Part shown: piece by piece, positions 1-11,850 of the stretch | Layout: each line of letters starts with the position of its first letter | How positions within the stretch are numbered: the first letter of the stretch is position 1 | NCBI GenBank assembly: GCA_963978545.1 | Contig: OZ021727.1 | Span: forward strand, 50,528,487 to 50,592,486 | From: Linyphia triangularis | Lineage: Eukaryota; Arthropoda; Arachnida; Araneae; Linyphiidae | DNA length: 64,000 nucleotides | Direction of reading: 5' to 3' | Made by a program: the position numbers and the translations under genes | The notes under the pieces: model-generated | What the model was told of the DNA's origin: nothing | Seen by the model: only the letters and a program-made list of their open reading frames with translations | Databases searched by the model: none

Positions 1-480
1 TATTACTTTACAGTGTGGATACTCTTAAGGTATACTATCAATCTGCCGAATTTCATCCCGATCTGAATTTCCGAGACCGTAAGGTCTCCTTGTAAGTTCT
101 TTTCTTGTGTATTCAATCCCTCAAAAACCAAGAAAATAAAAGAAAAAAAAACTTTTTAATGACATGTTAAGTTCTGTAAAAGAAATTTTCACGTTAAGAT
201 TGCAAAGTTCAAATTTTTTATCTCATAAATTTTAATTTATATTTACATTTCATACTGTTATTGAGAAAATAATGAGACTTTATGTGTCTAACATTGATTA
301 AACCTGATTCCTTAAAAGTGTCTTGCGATTATATCTCTCAACATTAGTTTAAATGTGTTAAGCACTTATAAAAAAAAAATCAACTCAATCCGAAACTTTA
401 CGCATTTGTGTTAATCTATTATCTTTGCATGTATTTGAAGTTTTTAATGGTGAAGCATGAAAAGTTATAAACTGTGTAAT
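1..480. other. AT-rich non-coding stretch
   Basis: No sustained reading frame, repeat unit or RNA gene could be recognised here. It leads into the promoter-like block that follows. Confidence 0.5.
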
Positions 481-580
481 TTATGTTCCTTCCTACCACT
501 AGATGGCGCCGCAATTACATTAAACTTAGTAGAAAACTGTCTTACTAAACTGTATAGTCAATGAGAAGAGCATTTGAAAT

Positions 581-629
581 CACGTGACATATTCCAACCA
601 ATCAGAAGCGAGCTTTTATTTCAACCAAT
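581..629. promoter_or_regulatory. E-box plus two CCAAT boxes
   Basis: A CACGTGAC E-box lies at 581-588. It is followed by CCAAT at 598-602 and a second CCAAT at 625-629. The two CCAAT boxes have the same orientation and are 27 bp apart, a spacing commonly seen for paired NF-Y sites. Together with the CRE array and the ETS-like motifs downstream this resembles a promoter, but no transcript or coding exon could be tied to it. The role is inference. Confidence 0.4.
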
Positions 630-639
630 CAAAGGAGAC

Positions 640-1420
640 TTAGCTATATCAGGATACAAGATGTTGCCATTCCTTAAACTTTGATATAAAGCAAATCGTG
701 ACGTCATCCCCACTACATTAACACTGTGACGTCACTGGTAAAACAGCCTATCACTCTAAGTTATTCACTTAAAAGTAGCCCTAGAACAACTCAACTCCAT
801 CCCGCCTAAAACTTAGCTTATTCCTATTGCTGCCATCGTCTTAAAGGTAAGTTTTGTAAAATCATGAATGACGTCATACCCACTGTGACGTCACTAGTCA
901 AAAATACCTATAACTCTAACTTATTCACTTAGAAGCAGCCCTAGAACAACTCAACTCCGCCTTAAAGGTAAATCGAAACTAAAAAGTGTTGCCCCCGCTC
1001 AAAACTTTTAACGTAAGGCAAGTTATGACGTCATATCCACTATGACGTCACGTAATAAAACCCTATCACCATAATGTTCTTATTTAGAAGCAGCCCTAGA
1101 ACAACTCAACTCTGTCTGAAAGGTAAATCGAAACTAAAAAGTGTTGCCACCGCTCAAAACTTTGATATAAAATAAATTATGACGTCATACCCACTGTAAC
1201 GTCACGCAATAAAAGCCTATCACTCTAAGTTATTCACTTAGAAGCAGTCCTAGAACAACTCAACTCCGTCTGCTAGATAAACCGAAACTAAAAAAGTGTT
1301 GCCACCACACAAAACTTTGATATAAAACACATTATGACGTCATTCCCACTGTGACGTCATACACAAACAGCTTATAACGAAACCGAAACTAAAACAACAG
1401 CAGGAGGGGAACAACTCAAC
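640..1420. repeat. Tandem array (about 155-170 bp unit) of paired CRE palindromes
   Basis: Five diverged units each carry a TGACGTCA octamer followed about 17-28 bp later by a second one. First members start at 699, 869, 1026, 1180 and 1335. Second members start at 727, 886, 1043 and 1352, and the fourth (about 1197) is degenerate (TAACGTCA). The period shortens from 170 to about 155 bp. Shared flanking text includes AGCAGCCCTAGAACAACTCA and GTTGCCACCGCTC. TGACGTCA is the full CREB/ATF site. The array could be a minisatellite with regulatory side effects or a promoter that was tandemly amplified. Confidence 0.75.
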
Positions 1421-1424
1421 CCCA

Positions 1425-1485
1425 CTTCCGGTCACATGACTTCCGGTGCCGCCATATCCGGTCACGCCCACTTCCGGTGGCGTTA
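1425..1485. promoter_or_regulatory. Cluster of CTTCCGG (ETS-like) motifs
   Basis: Three CTTCCGG heptamers and a GCCGCCATATCCGG stretch lie within about 60 bp, with a TCACATGA motif between the first two. CTTCCGG is the core bound by ETS/GABP factors in housekeeping promoters. It sits directly after the CRE array and before an AT-rich stretch. No downstream gene was identified, so promoter activity is inference. Confidence 0.35.
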
Positions 1486-1520
1486 TCGTCCCTCGTCCCA
1501 TCCCTCATCCCTCCTTATGA

Positions 1521-2070
1521 GGCAGGAGCCCCATTTTCTAACTACTTGAATTAAACTTTGTATCTGGGTAATAGAACGTGAGTAAAATCTTATAAGTCTT
1601 ATGTAGAGCAATAGAAACACATGTAAAAATGGCATTTATCACGAACATTTTATTGAAAATCGTACTTAAACATAACAGTGTATTGATTTTACACTAATTT
1701 TTTAAAGGTTCCAAATTGTTTGACCCATAAGATATTTATGTATGTATCAATTTCTATTGTCTTTAGATAGTATATAATCTTACCTTAGTACGAAAAAAAC
1801 GTCTACAGAATGAAATATACCGATAGTTCCTATGTGATTCATCCAGGTCTCTAGAACATTTACATATTCTTTAAAATTGCCTAGGTGAAGAGAAATAACT
1901 TTATTTTCACAAAAACAGAACACATTTTTAAAGTTACTTTCACGAAAAATTTAAATCAACATGAGTAAGTCAAAACGAAAGGTAACTTAAATAATAAAAA
2001 GGCTATGATTAGAATTTATATAAAAGCTTCAGAAATCAAGAAGCAGAAGGTTTTTACGGTAAAGGCAGTT
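1521..2070. other. AT-rich stretch without recognisable gene
   Basis: No coding signal was seen. The segment from about 2078 (GCTGAATACCCGTGCTTCGC) recurs near 4018, so it belongs to a dispersed repeat whose end lies here. Confidence 0.4.
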
Positions 2071-2233
2071 ATATAAGACTAGCTGAATACCCGTGCTTCG
2101 CTACGAAATTTTATCATGTGCATTTTAACAATCAAAAGGCATTCATGCATTCCACATCTTGGGTGTTCGATCCCGTTTCGACCTCTGAGAATCGAACTTT
2201 TGTTTAAAATTTTTTATAATTCTGACTGTTGGA

Positions 2234-2414
2234 TTGGTTTGTTGTTTTCAGATTATCTGGCGCCGTCAGCAACACGAGGGCTATAATGCACCGAAACATT
2301 CGTCATTAGACAAGCCAACATACATTTACAAACACCCATGCCTAATACGGGAATCGAACCCCCAACCTCGCGGTTTAGAAGCTAGCATGCTAACCACTAT
2401 ACCGTTTGGTCGGC
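2234..2414 (-). mobile_element. tRNA-derived SINE, copy 1
   Basis: Read on the minus strand it begins with a tRNA-like head: an A-box region (GGTATAGTGGTTAGCATGC) and a B-box region (GGTTCGATTCCCG), followed by a non-tRNA body ending in CAACAAACC. It is flanked by a perfect 12-bp direct repeat, CTGACTGTTGGA, at 2222-2233 and 2415-2426, the expected target-site duplication. The short open frame across it is incidental. Three related copies occur at 5.9, 25.5 and 36.0 kb. Confidence 0.85.
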
Positions 2415-2429
2415 CTGACTGTTGGAAGT

Positions 2430-3045
2430 AAGGTATAGGGATATTCTTAACATATGAATCGTTTGGATCCTATTTCGACCCTTTAAAGTTAATTAATCGG
2501 GGTCGAAAGAGCTTACTTTTTTCTGTGCTTCTCTTTGCTGATATTTGTACTAAATTACAGAAATGTGACTACATTGGAATTAGAACTCGTTTGGAACGTT
2601 AGATCCCTTTCGAAATTAGTTAAATGATATTGGAATAGCTTAGTTTATTGGCAGATGTATCACATTGCAGAATTGTGACTTCTTTGAAAATGGGATATTG
2701 CGCTATTCCTTTTCGATCTCTTTTCGACCCTTTAAAATAAGTTAATCAAGATCGGAATTGTTCACTTTATCTACGCTTACTCTTAGTATCAAATTTCAGA
2801 GTTATGAATATATTGAAAGTGGGATATTACTCGTTTGGATTGTTTTGACCCCTTTTCGACCCTTTAATATTAGTTAATTTTGATCACAATAGCTTAATTT
2901 TTCTATTCTTGTCCTTATTGACATTTGTTCATAATATCAGAGTTATGTCTGTATTGCAAGTGGGATATTTGAAAATTCCACGTTTGGAACGTTTGACCCC
3001 TTAAAACTGGTTAATCGACATCGGAATAATTTACTTTTTAATACG
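2430..3045. repeat. Degenerate tandem repeat, about 125-130 bp unit
   Basis: About five diverged units share GGGATATT, then TTTCGACCCTTTAAA, TTAGTTAATC and a TCGGAATAGCTTA-like box at a roughly constant spacing. No coding potential was seen. Confidence 0.6.
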
Positions 3046-3245
3046 CTTTTATTAGCTTCAGACGTATGTATGTATGTTAGTATGTAACGGAATGTTTGAA
3101 CATGATTTTGACCCCCTTCAAAACGTCGGATTATTAATACGTTTTTATTAGCTTCAGACGTATGTATGTATGTATGTATGTATGTTAGTATGTAACGGAA
3201 TCTTTGAACATGATTTTGACCCCCTTCAAAACGTCGGATTAACTC
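3046..3245. repeat. Two-copy direct repeat with (TATG)n
   Basis: A block of about 95 bp running from TTATTAGCTTCAGACGTATG to CCCCCTTCAAAACGTCGG occurs twice (near 3051 and 3147). The copies differ mainly in the number of TATG units. The minus-strand open frame over it is a by-product of the repeat. Confidence 0.75.
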
Positions 3246-3792
3246 GATATTTGGCATACTTATTAAGGACCGATGACAATTCAATAATTCAATAAGTTTG
3301 TCGCTTTATCACAAGGATTAACTCGTGTTGCCCTTGCGCCGTTAAATTCCTACCAACCAACCTTCTCCGGAATCGAACCCTGGTGTGCAATTTGAAAGAT
3401 TTGTCGTTTGAACGACAGTTATACAAAGCGTGTTTTTTTTAGTCGCACTATCCTTACCAGGATCTTCAGGATTAGTGATTTTTCCTTTTCAGAGACACGG
3501 TAGTGTTTTGTGCCAAGTAATACGGTGTGTACTAAGGCATACACATGACTTAAATTTGAGACAAGCATGTGACTATTGGCAGAAACAACTGGAGAGTTTT
3601 GTACACTAACTGAAAAAAAATTAGAGTTTACGGAAAAAATAATTAATAGTTTAAAAACTAAAAAACACGCTTTAATAGAAAACCAAACTAAAAAGTAGAA
3701 AATAATTAATAGTTTAAAAAACTAAAAAATACCCTTTAATAGAAAAGTGAATTAAAAAGTAGAAAATAATTTTAAATAAGTTTGAAACAAGA

Positions 3793-3969
3793 ATAGAGTG
3801 ATTAACAAGAAATATTTATTTTATCGTAAAAAAGCGTGGTGTGCTTGATGTCAATTGTTGAAAATATTTAATGACGGATATTGGTAAGAGTAGAGCCATT
3901 ATGAAAATATCCTAAAAAGCACCCCACGCTTTTTTACGATAAAATAAATATTTCTTGTTAATCACTCTA
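3793..3969. repeat. Inverted repeat, 52-bp arms, about 73-bp spacer
   Basis: The left arm at 3793-3844 and the right arm at 3918-3969 are reverse complements with about one mismatch; both contain AAATATTTATTTTATCG or its complement. The whole would fold into a long hairpin and looks like a short foldback/MITE. Beyond 4004 a different repeat begins. Confidence 0.8.
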
Positions 3970-4004
3970 TGCATTCATAGAGCACATGCATTCATTCATT
4001 TTTA

Positions 4005-5300
4005 TATATATAGACAAGCTGAATATCCGTGCTTCGCTACAAAATTTTAACATGTGCAATACTTTAGCTAGTTGCAAGGCCTCGCTTTGCGGAAATCTGT
4101 CCTTCGTGTACAGGTCCCAGTTTTCGGCGATTCGCTCGGAGGAAGGTTCATCGCTACTCAAAATCGAGCTCGCTTCTTTCGCTAAAAAGTTCCTTGTCAC
4201 ATAAACACAGGCTTACTTCACTAGTTGAAAGGTTCATTGCTATGCAAGCATAGGCTCCTTCGCTCGCTGAAAGGTTCATTGCTGCGTAATCATAATCTCG
4301 CTTCACTCACTAAAATCTAATTGCTGCGTAAAGCCTTAATAGAGAAACAAAAAATCCCCATTAATATTCCGTTAATATAATAATACAACACCCTTTTAAG
4401 ATTATTTTGACACGTGTTTGTGGAAAGCAAAATTGGAAGTCCAAAACTACCTATTTAGAAACTTTCAGAGCTCTAGGCCTATTAGAAGTCGCTTTTGGTG
4501 AAAAAATTAATTAAAAAATAAATTAAAATTTTAACACTCTTTTTGTCAGTTCAATTAGAAGGCCAAAACTACTTATGTTGAAAATTTGAGAGCTATAGCC
4601 CTATTAGAAATCATTTTGTAAAATATTAGTTAATTAATTAAAAAGAAACTAAATAAAAATTTCAAATTCTGTTTTTCAAAAGTCGAATTAGAAGGCCAAA
4701 ACTACTTATGTTGAATATTTGAGAGCTGTATCCCTATTAGAAGTCGTTTTGTAAAATGTTTATTAATAAATTAAAAAAAAAAAAAAAAGAAAAGAATCAA
4801 ATAAAAATGTAAAATTCTGTTTTTCAAAAGTCAAATTAAAAGGCCAAAACTACTTATGCTGAAAATTTCAGAGCCGTAGCTCTATTAGAAATCGTTTTGT
4901 ACATATTTATTAATTAATTAAAAAAGAACCAAATAAAAATTTAAAATTCTGTTTTTCAAAAGTCCAATTAGAATGCCAAAACTACTTAGTTTGAATATTT
5001 CGGAGCTGCGACCCTATTAGAAGTAGTTTTGTAATTTTTTTTTTAATTAATTAAGAAAATTAATTAAAAAAAAAACTTATCAAAATTTGAAAATTCTATT
5101 TTTTAAAACTACAATTAGAAGGCTAAAATTACTTATGTGGAAAATTTCGGAGCTGTGTCTCTGTTTGACGTCGCTTTGTAAAAAAAAAAAAAAAATAAAT
5201 AAATAAATAAATAAATAATTAAAAAATAACTAATTAAAAAAGAACTAATTTCTGTTTGACATGTATCCAATTAGAGGGCCAAAACTACTTATGCTGAAAA
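4005..5300. repeat. Left arm of a mirrored repeat block (tandem units)
   Basis: It starts with GCTGAATATCCGTGCTTCGC and short CTTCGCTCGCTGAAAGGTTC units. About seven diverged units of 110-160 bp follow, each containing GGCCAAAACTACTTATG, then CCCTATTAGAAGTCGTTTTG and an A/T-rich tail with TTAATTAATTAAA. The same units occur in reverse complement at 6250-7740. No protein is encoded. Confidence 0.7.
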
Positions 5301-5873
5301 TCAACCTTATTATAGTTTTTGATGATATTACTGCAATTAACCTAGTTGCTATTTAAGTTCAAGTAAATAAAAAAAAAATAGCACTACACATTTTCTACTT
5401 ACTTGTGGTTGTAAGAAAGAGTGCGCCAGATATGTGACAGTTCATTATAATGAGCTGACTGATTATGCGGAGTCCATGTAGACAGGAAATGTCACCATTT
5501 GCTTTTTCTGTGTTCATAAGTTCCTTTCCATTAGTTATGAAACAGAAGCAGTTGAAGAAAGATTCATATTTTGTCAACCAGTCTGAAAAAAAGACACTTT
5601 CTTGTAATATTTAACAGATAAGGATGTTGTGTAAATATTTGCATGTATATAAAATACTTTATCTTTATAAAAATATATAAGATAAGTAAAGTGTAAATAC
5701 GAAATCGCTTTTTTGATAAGCCTTCATAGTAAGAATCGTCTAGCATGACATATGTAAAACGCGATATAACCATTTGAGATCAAATATATGGATTATGAAG
5801 ACACATTTACATGTACACACGTAAATATCTGTCATTTAAAATGGGGCTACATAATTCAAATCATCTTAAAATT
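5301..5873. other. Spacer between mirrored repeat arms
   Basis: Short minus-strand reading frames of 60-70 codons occur here but show no recognisable domain, and the composition is AT-rich. I see nothing functional. Confidence 0.4.
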
Positions 5874-5884
5874 CTATTCACGTG

Positions 5885-6044
5885 GCTGATTGGTTGGTTG
5901 TTTTCAGATTATCTGGCGCCGTCAGCAACACGAGGGCTATAATGCGCCGAAACATTCGTCATTAGACAAGCCAACATACATTTACAAACACCCATGCCTA
6001 ACACGGGACTCGAACCCGCAACCTCGCAGTCTAGAGGCTAGCAT
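5885..6044 (-). mobile_element. tRNA-derived SINE, copy 2 (5' truncated)
   Basis: Same family as the copy at 2.2 kb, read on the minus strand. The tRNA-like head is cut off just inside the A-box, while the B-box and body remain. An 11-bp direct repeat, CTATTCACGTG, flanks it at 5874-5884 and 6045-6055, consistent with target-primed insertion of a truncated cDNA. Confidence 0.8.
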
Positions 6045-6249
6045 CTATTCACGTGATATAGGTAACTTTGGTTCAAATTTGAATTAGCTACTATCAAAAT
6101 TAATCCATCTGTAAATAATTTTTAATGATAACGGTAAATTTTTAGACACCCAATTCAGACATCCTGTTAGTTAATGCAATATTTCTATTAATTATAAAAA
6201 TAAATTAAAGAATAGTTATTTATGAAAGTAGTGGGGAAACTAATAATTT

Positions 6250-7740
6250 TTCAAACATATTTCCTTTTGTCTTTATAAAAAGTGACTTCCAATGTGCGTA
6301 GCGAGAAATTTTAAATATGAGTATTGTTGGCTTTTTAATTGTGTTTTTGACAAAGAGAATGTTAAAATTTTAATTATTTTTTTTCTACTTTTTTTTATAT
6401 ATATATAGTGACTTAGAATAGGCGTAAAGGTCTGAAATTGTAAACATAAGTATTTTTGACTTTAAGATTTTAATTTTCGAGAATGTTAAAATTATAATTT
6501 TTTTTTTATATTAATTTTTTAAAACATTTTAAGTTTTTTCAAGACAACTTCTAATAGGCATTGGGTTCTGAATTTTTCAACATTAGTAATTTTGGACTCA
6601 ACAAAACTTGGACTTTGGACTTTTAACAAAATGTTAAAATTATAACTAATTTTTTTAAATTATTTTTCTAACAAATGTTTTAAAGTCTTTTTACAAAGCG
6701 TCTTCTAATATACGTAGGACTCTGAAAATTTCAACATACGTATAGTTTTGGCTTTCTAATTATACTTTTGATGAACAGAGTGTAAAAATATATTAGCATT
6801 ATTTTATTTTTTTAAATTTATTTATTTTAATTTCCTAAAGTCTAAATCTAAATGACATCCAATAAGAGTATAACTCTGAAATTTCAAAGGTAAGTAGTCT
6901 TGGTCTTCTAATTTTGTTTTTTTATATAGGGATGAAGGGGGAGGGTTGTATTATTGTATTATTGGAATTTTTTTTTTGTTTCTCGACTCGTGGGGGTTTT
7001 AATAATAAGGGTTTAAGTAACAATTAAAATTTTACTGTCTAAAGCGAGTATGTGTTTACGCTTTTTTTAGCGAGTAAAGCGAGCCTGTGCTTGGTTAGAC
7101 ATGAACTTTTCAGCAAGCAAAACAAGCTTGTTTTTGCTTAGCAATGAATCTTTTAGATAGTGAAGCTAGTCTGTGCTTGGTTAGCAATAGACTTTTCAGT
7201 TAATGAATGCGTAGCAATGAAGCTTTTTTTAGCGAGCGAAGTAATCATGGGATCGATTAGTATTCAACCTTTCGGCTAGCGAAGCGAGCTTGTTTCGCGA
7301 AGTTTCAAAAGCTTGGACCTCTACACAACGATTCTCCGCAACGCGGAGCCACGTAGTTAGTTGCAATATAAAGAATAATATAAATTAAATATTATATAAT
7401 ATATTCTCAGATGGACGAGGGGGTTGTATTATTGTATTAATGGGGATTTTTTTTTTTGGTTTCTCGACAAGTGTGTGTGTGTGGGGGGGGGGGGAAGTAG
7501 CATTAAGGGTTTGCGTAACAATAAACCTTTTAGGGAGCTTAGGCTCGCGCAGCAATGATATTTTTTCAGCGAGTGATTCGATTAGGTGCTTGCTTGGGAA
7601 TGAACCTTTCAGTAGGCGAAGTGAGTCCGTGATTACTTAAAATTGAACTTTACAGCGAGCTAAGAGATATTGTGATTGCGTAGCAATGAAACTGGGACTT
7701 GTACACATTGATTCTCTGCGACGTGGTGCCACGAAACTAG
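6250..7740. repeat. Right arm of the mirrored repeat block
   Basis: About five units carry the reverse complement of the 4.4-5.3 kb unit (CTTCTAATA, then AAATTTCAACAT, then AGTTTTGGC). They are followed by several AGCGAGCGAAGCGAGC / TAGCAATGAACCTTTC units that mirror 4.2-4.33 kb. A GTGTGTGTGTGGGGGG tract lies near 7471-7495. No gene was seen. Confidence 0.65.
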
Positions 7741-8640
7741 TTGTTTTATATAATATGACGATGAATGACTGTAGAGAAGACGATTTTGAATGTCATACGA
7801 CATTCGGATTTCAATTAGTAACGTTATTACTGAACTTTTATTGAATAAGAATTTCAATGGTGTGGTTTAACAATTTTATAATATGCATGATTCTATAAAT
7901 TGTTACCTATCATACCGTTTAATAACTCTAAATAAACATAGGCAGTCATAAATTGTGAATAGCAATATTTACCACTTTTTTGTATTCCATTCGATAAGGA
8001 TTTTAGTTTGTACTTCACGATACTGTTGGTTTGAGAGTGCTTTTTCTTGTTATCCGAGGAATTCCTTCTTGTCTTATTTTTAAAGTAGCGTTTGTATGCA
8101 GTTAAAGAGCTTCCAATAACGCATAGCACTAAAAATGTGGCCAGAAAACCTCTAGGAGAAAAAAACCCAGAAAATACAATTATTATCTTGTGATTAAGCA
8201 GGGTAGAAATATCATTATGTCCTGGACTATTTGACACAACTTAGGTGCAAAAATTAGTTAATTAATTTTTTTTTTGTGGATTTTGATGGACAAGGTTAAT
8301 TCAAGTGTTTTTACTTAAATTAAAAAGGGTCTCAAAGTATAACATGGGATACCTATGGGTTGCGATGAAGATTGCTTGCCTAGAAACAACACATGGTTGG
8401 GAAGGGGGAGGAAGATAAAAGGAATGGCCTAAATCGGTCGCTATAAATTATACTGCAGTTATTTAATTATTACATTCTGAAAGATTTCTTTTTTAATCTT
8501 GACGAAATAAGTTAAATTTAATCTCTGCACTTTTAAAAAGATCATTAATAAAAAAACTAAACTATGTTTATTTGATTTCAAGAGTTGAGTTAGTAAGTTT
8601 GAAGTATGAATTCAACGAAGAACATTTACACTTTCAACTG
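7741..8640. other. Non-coding, AT-rich
   Basis: One minus-strand frame (7893-8237, 114 codons, one hydrophobic segment) is open, but it has no recognisable family and no splice context. I do not call it a gene. Confidence 0.35.
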
Positions 8641-8745
8641 AAAACTAGGAGTGTGGAACATCGCACAACTTTCAATTACACTATAATATTGGTCGTTGCT
8701 TTAAAATTATATATTAATAATTAAATATATATATTTAAATTATTG
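8641..8745 (+). repeat. Dispersed repeat X, copy 1, 5' fragment
   Basis: The segment with AGTGTGGAACATC and TTTCAATTACACTATAATA matches the starts of the copies at 19.76 kb and, inverted, 34.74 kb. The matching remainder resumes after 11,281, beyond a TA-rich tract and an inserted DNA transposon. Confidence 0.55.
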
Positions 8746-8766
8746 CTTAAATTATTGCGTTGCTTT

Positions 8767-8772
<6 letters not shown>

Positions 8773-8823
<51 letters not shown>
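8773..8823. repeat. (TA)n microsatellite
   Basis: An uninterrupted run of TA dinucleotides abuts the left end of the DNA transposon at 8824. Confidence 0.95.
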
Positions 8824-8825
<2 letters not shown>

Positions 8826-9407
8826 GGTGGTCCTTATTTTTCGACTTTCAAATTTCTTTTTTCTCACCCCCCCCCAATTTTTTCCCTTTGGCTATAAAAA
8901 TATTATTAAGACCAATTTTTTTAATTAAAAATAATTAACCCGTGCCGCAACGAGCTTGAAGTTCGCATCCTGTAGCTGTATTTTACTATATTGCGCGGGA
9001 TGGTCCTTATTTTTCCACTTTCAAATTTCTTTTTTCTCAGCCCCTAAATTTTCCCTTTGAATATAAAATATTATTTAGACCATTTTTTTTAAAATTAAAA
9101 ATGATTAAAACGTTCCCTAACGAGGTTCAAGTTTGTATTGTGTAGACGCATTTAGCAGCTATACGCAATGTCACTGACCCTTTTCCTTTTTCACGTTTAT
9201 GGAAACACCGTCGGCTGTCAGACACTAAGAAATTATTGCAAAATGACACAACCCCACCGAGTTTGAAGGGGATGTAATTTGAGTACACCACAGCGAGGCG
9301 AAGGGGGTGGCAGACATTTAAGCAAGTGCTTTCTCGCCCTCCCACATTCAGTTCAGTGTTAGTTTCCATTTGACGTTGTTAGTTTGTCGCTTTTCTCTCT
9401 CTAAACT

Positions 9408-9928
9408 ATGGCGAGCAGTTTGAGGAATAGTAGTAGAAGCATTTATTTAATTGGCAAAGTTAATCATCAAATAATAGGAAGCAAGTTGCCATCAAACCAA
9501 CAGGTTTTATCAGTCTTGTTTTACAACAGGGGATCTTGACTATCAGTGAAAGTGCGAAATTAGTCGCACAGGAGTGCCTTATATTTTGGGCGAAAGCTAG
9601 AATTCCTACAAGAGCTTTACACCATTGTGAAAAGAAAATTATAGAACTGCATTCAGAGTGGCGCAATCTGCAAGAGAATTCCCATAGATTGACAGATACT
9701 TCCAGAGAACAGAAGTTTACTCAGAATTTAAATGATTTATTTGATATTGCTCATGCAAATGCCTTAGAAATGATTAAAATAAACGAGGATAAGCGTTTTT
9801 TAATAGAACAACGAAAATCTGGACGTCAAGGATGTCATGGAGGAGAAGATAGAATTTGGCGGAAAAAGAGGAAAGAGCTATGCGAAAGAGAAGGAAAGAC
9901 AAGTCAAAATCTCCACAAATCCAAATAA
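9408..9928 (+). pseudogene. Transposon-encoded protein, N-terminal part, frameshifted
   Basis: An ATG frame from 9408 runs to a stop near 9539. A second frame then continues the same protein to a stop at 9928 after what looks like a one-base shift near 9530. The second part contains WAKARIPTR, then a basic helical region, DLFDIAHANALEMIKINEDK and a QRKSGRQGC box. This pattern recurs in transposon-derived proteins of arthropods, to my recollection, usually as the N-terminal part of a larger protein. It is internal to the AGGGTGGTCC element, and its probable C-terminal part lies at 10,384-10,680. The broken frame and the missing middle indicate it is dead. Confidence 0.55.
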
Positions 9929-10383
9929 TCCACAAGTCACTAACATTTTGGGTTATTTTCTTTTTACATTTGCATCTTAATGCTTGAATCAGTTTAATCT
10001 ATAAGTAAAATATGGACAAAATCATAATAATGTTTGAAAAATGTAAGTACTTACCTGATAATTAAATTTTGTAAAAGTAACTGGTCTTAACTCTAAAAAC
10101 TCACTTTATCAGATTTTTCTCGTATAGCAAATATAAATAAAATTAAAGACATATCTTACGTTAAAGACCATACATTTTGAATTAGTGTATAGTAAATGGT
10201 ATTTTTAAACTAGTATAACTTGGCCTTAAACTAGCATAGCTTAAGTGTAGGCGAGTTTTCTGACTTTTACCTGCAATAGGAAAAATGATTTGACAGAAAA
10301 TTTCAACCACATAATATATGATTTGTTACAAATTATTAAAATCTACAGCATTTGATTTATTTTTAATATATTTATTATTTTAG

Positions 10384-10680
10384 ATAAGAAAATTGAGGAT
10401 TTTGTATCGGCCAAAAATTTGAACCTGTTTAAGAAGCTTAACATTAATTCAGATTTTTTAAAAGTATCGCCCATCTCTTGGAAATCAAACACTTCTTACC
10501 AAAATACCAAAGATACATTAAAAAATCTGCATGTAGTAAATGACACTACAGAAAGAGGAGTAAAATTGATGCAAGATTTTAATGGACTCTTAACTGTAAA
10601 TGATTAACAAAAAGAATTTGTTTTGCGATGTGTGAACGACCACCGCAAGCAGTACCCTGATTGTAAATAAGAGACATTAA
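10384..10680 (+). pseudogene. Transposon-encoded protein, C-terminal fragment
   Basis: This frame includes KIEDFVSAKNLNLF and VVNDTTERGVKLMQDFNGLL, then a TAA at about 10,605-10,607. The homologous reading appears to continue after the stop (KEFVLRCVNDHRKQYPDC) to about 10,670. The TERGVKL part resembles the last acidic-residue region of RNase H-fold transposases. It is a degraded tail of the element's protein; the central catalytic part is absent from this copy. Confidence 0.5.
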
Positions 10681-11153
10681 AACGAAAATACCAGTAAAAA
10701 GTGCAAAAATTTTATTGGATGAATGTTAGATTTCATTTATTTGTTGAAATGTATCGTTATTGTGTAACGTTTTTTATTTTATTTACGAGAATAATTTTTT
10801 TTTCATTTTTTGTGCATTTTTGCCTTTTTAGTGCCCAGTATACCAAATTTCAATTCAATGTCAATCGGATTGATATCAATGTATTTAAATAAAATTTTTA
10901 ACATTATCATAATAGATCATTAACGAAAAAATTAAGGGGAGTTGCGAAAAAATCGGATAATAATTTTAAATTTTTTTTTTTTTTACATTTTTTTACCATT
11001 TTTTCCAACTTGAGGCTCATTGCGGCACGGGTTAATATTAATTTATTGATATAAAATTTGGTGTACTATTAAGATAGGCCAAAAGGAAAAAAATGAGGGG
11101 GTGAGAAAAAAAATCGGACGAAATTTCATTTTTGACCCCATATAAGGACCACC

Positions 11154-11270
<117 letters not shown>

Positions 11271-11280
11271 CCCAACCATA

Positions 11281-11850
11281 ATGGAGAAATCGGTGATGTT
11301 ATTTGATTATTTGATTGACATTAAATTGTCCTTTCTTGTGGGTGAAACAGGAAAAACAACGATGTATGGGAAATGCCATGGGGCAGAGAGGTATGTGTTA
11401 AAGGCATTCGCTTTTAACTTATTACTTTTTTATTGTATTTCTACCGGAGTTTCGGAGGTGGGGACGTTTAGAACACCTTAAGAGAAATTGGCATAGAGAT
11501 TTTAATCTAAATCGCTAGAGACGTATTTTAGCAATTGCTGAAAAACATGATTTTTTCACGATTTTCCTTGATTTCACGATTTGACGAATACCTTTACGGT
11601 AGGTCTCATGGCCACCAGAAAAAAAAATCAAATTTGATCATCGTAGGTCAATTTGTTTGGAAGTTATGCTGGCTATGTACACATAGACATATATTTGTTT
11701 TAGACCACTTTTTTGAAATCAGGATATTCCAAAACGTAGACAAATAATAATAATAATTAATAATAATAATTTTTTTTTGGGTCTAATTATACTTTTATTA
11801 CCTTACTTAAACATATGGATAATTGAAAGTAAAAAGGTGTATGCATTGCA
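11281..11850 (+). repeat. Dispersed repeat X, copy 1, 3' part
   Basis: It shares with 19.97-20.41 kb and (inverted) 34.06-34.50 kb the blocks GCATTCG, GGAATTTCGGAGGT-like, TTAGCAATYRYTGAAAAACATG, GGTCAATTTGTTTGG and AGTTATGCTG, ending in a TACTTTTATTACC segment. No conserved protein is encoded. It may be a non-autonomous element or an untranslated part of a larger retroelement. Confidence 0.6.

Noticed and set aside
2943..3284. 113-codon minus-strand frame with repeated FEGGQNHVQ
   Set aside because: Produced by the two-copy direct repeat and its (TATG)n run.
7893..8237. 114-codon minus-strand frame with a hydrophobic segment
   Set aside because: No recognised family, no splice signals and isolated between repeats; likely chance.
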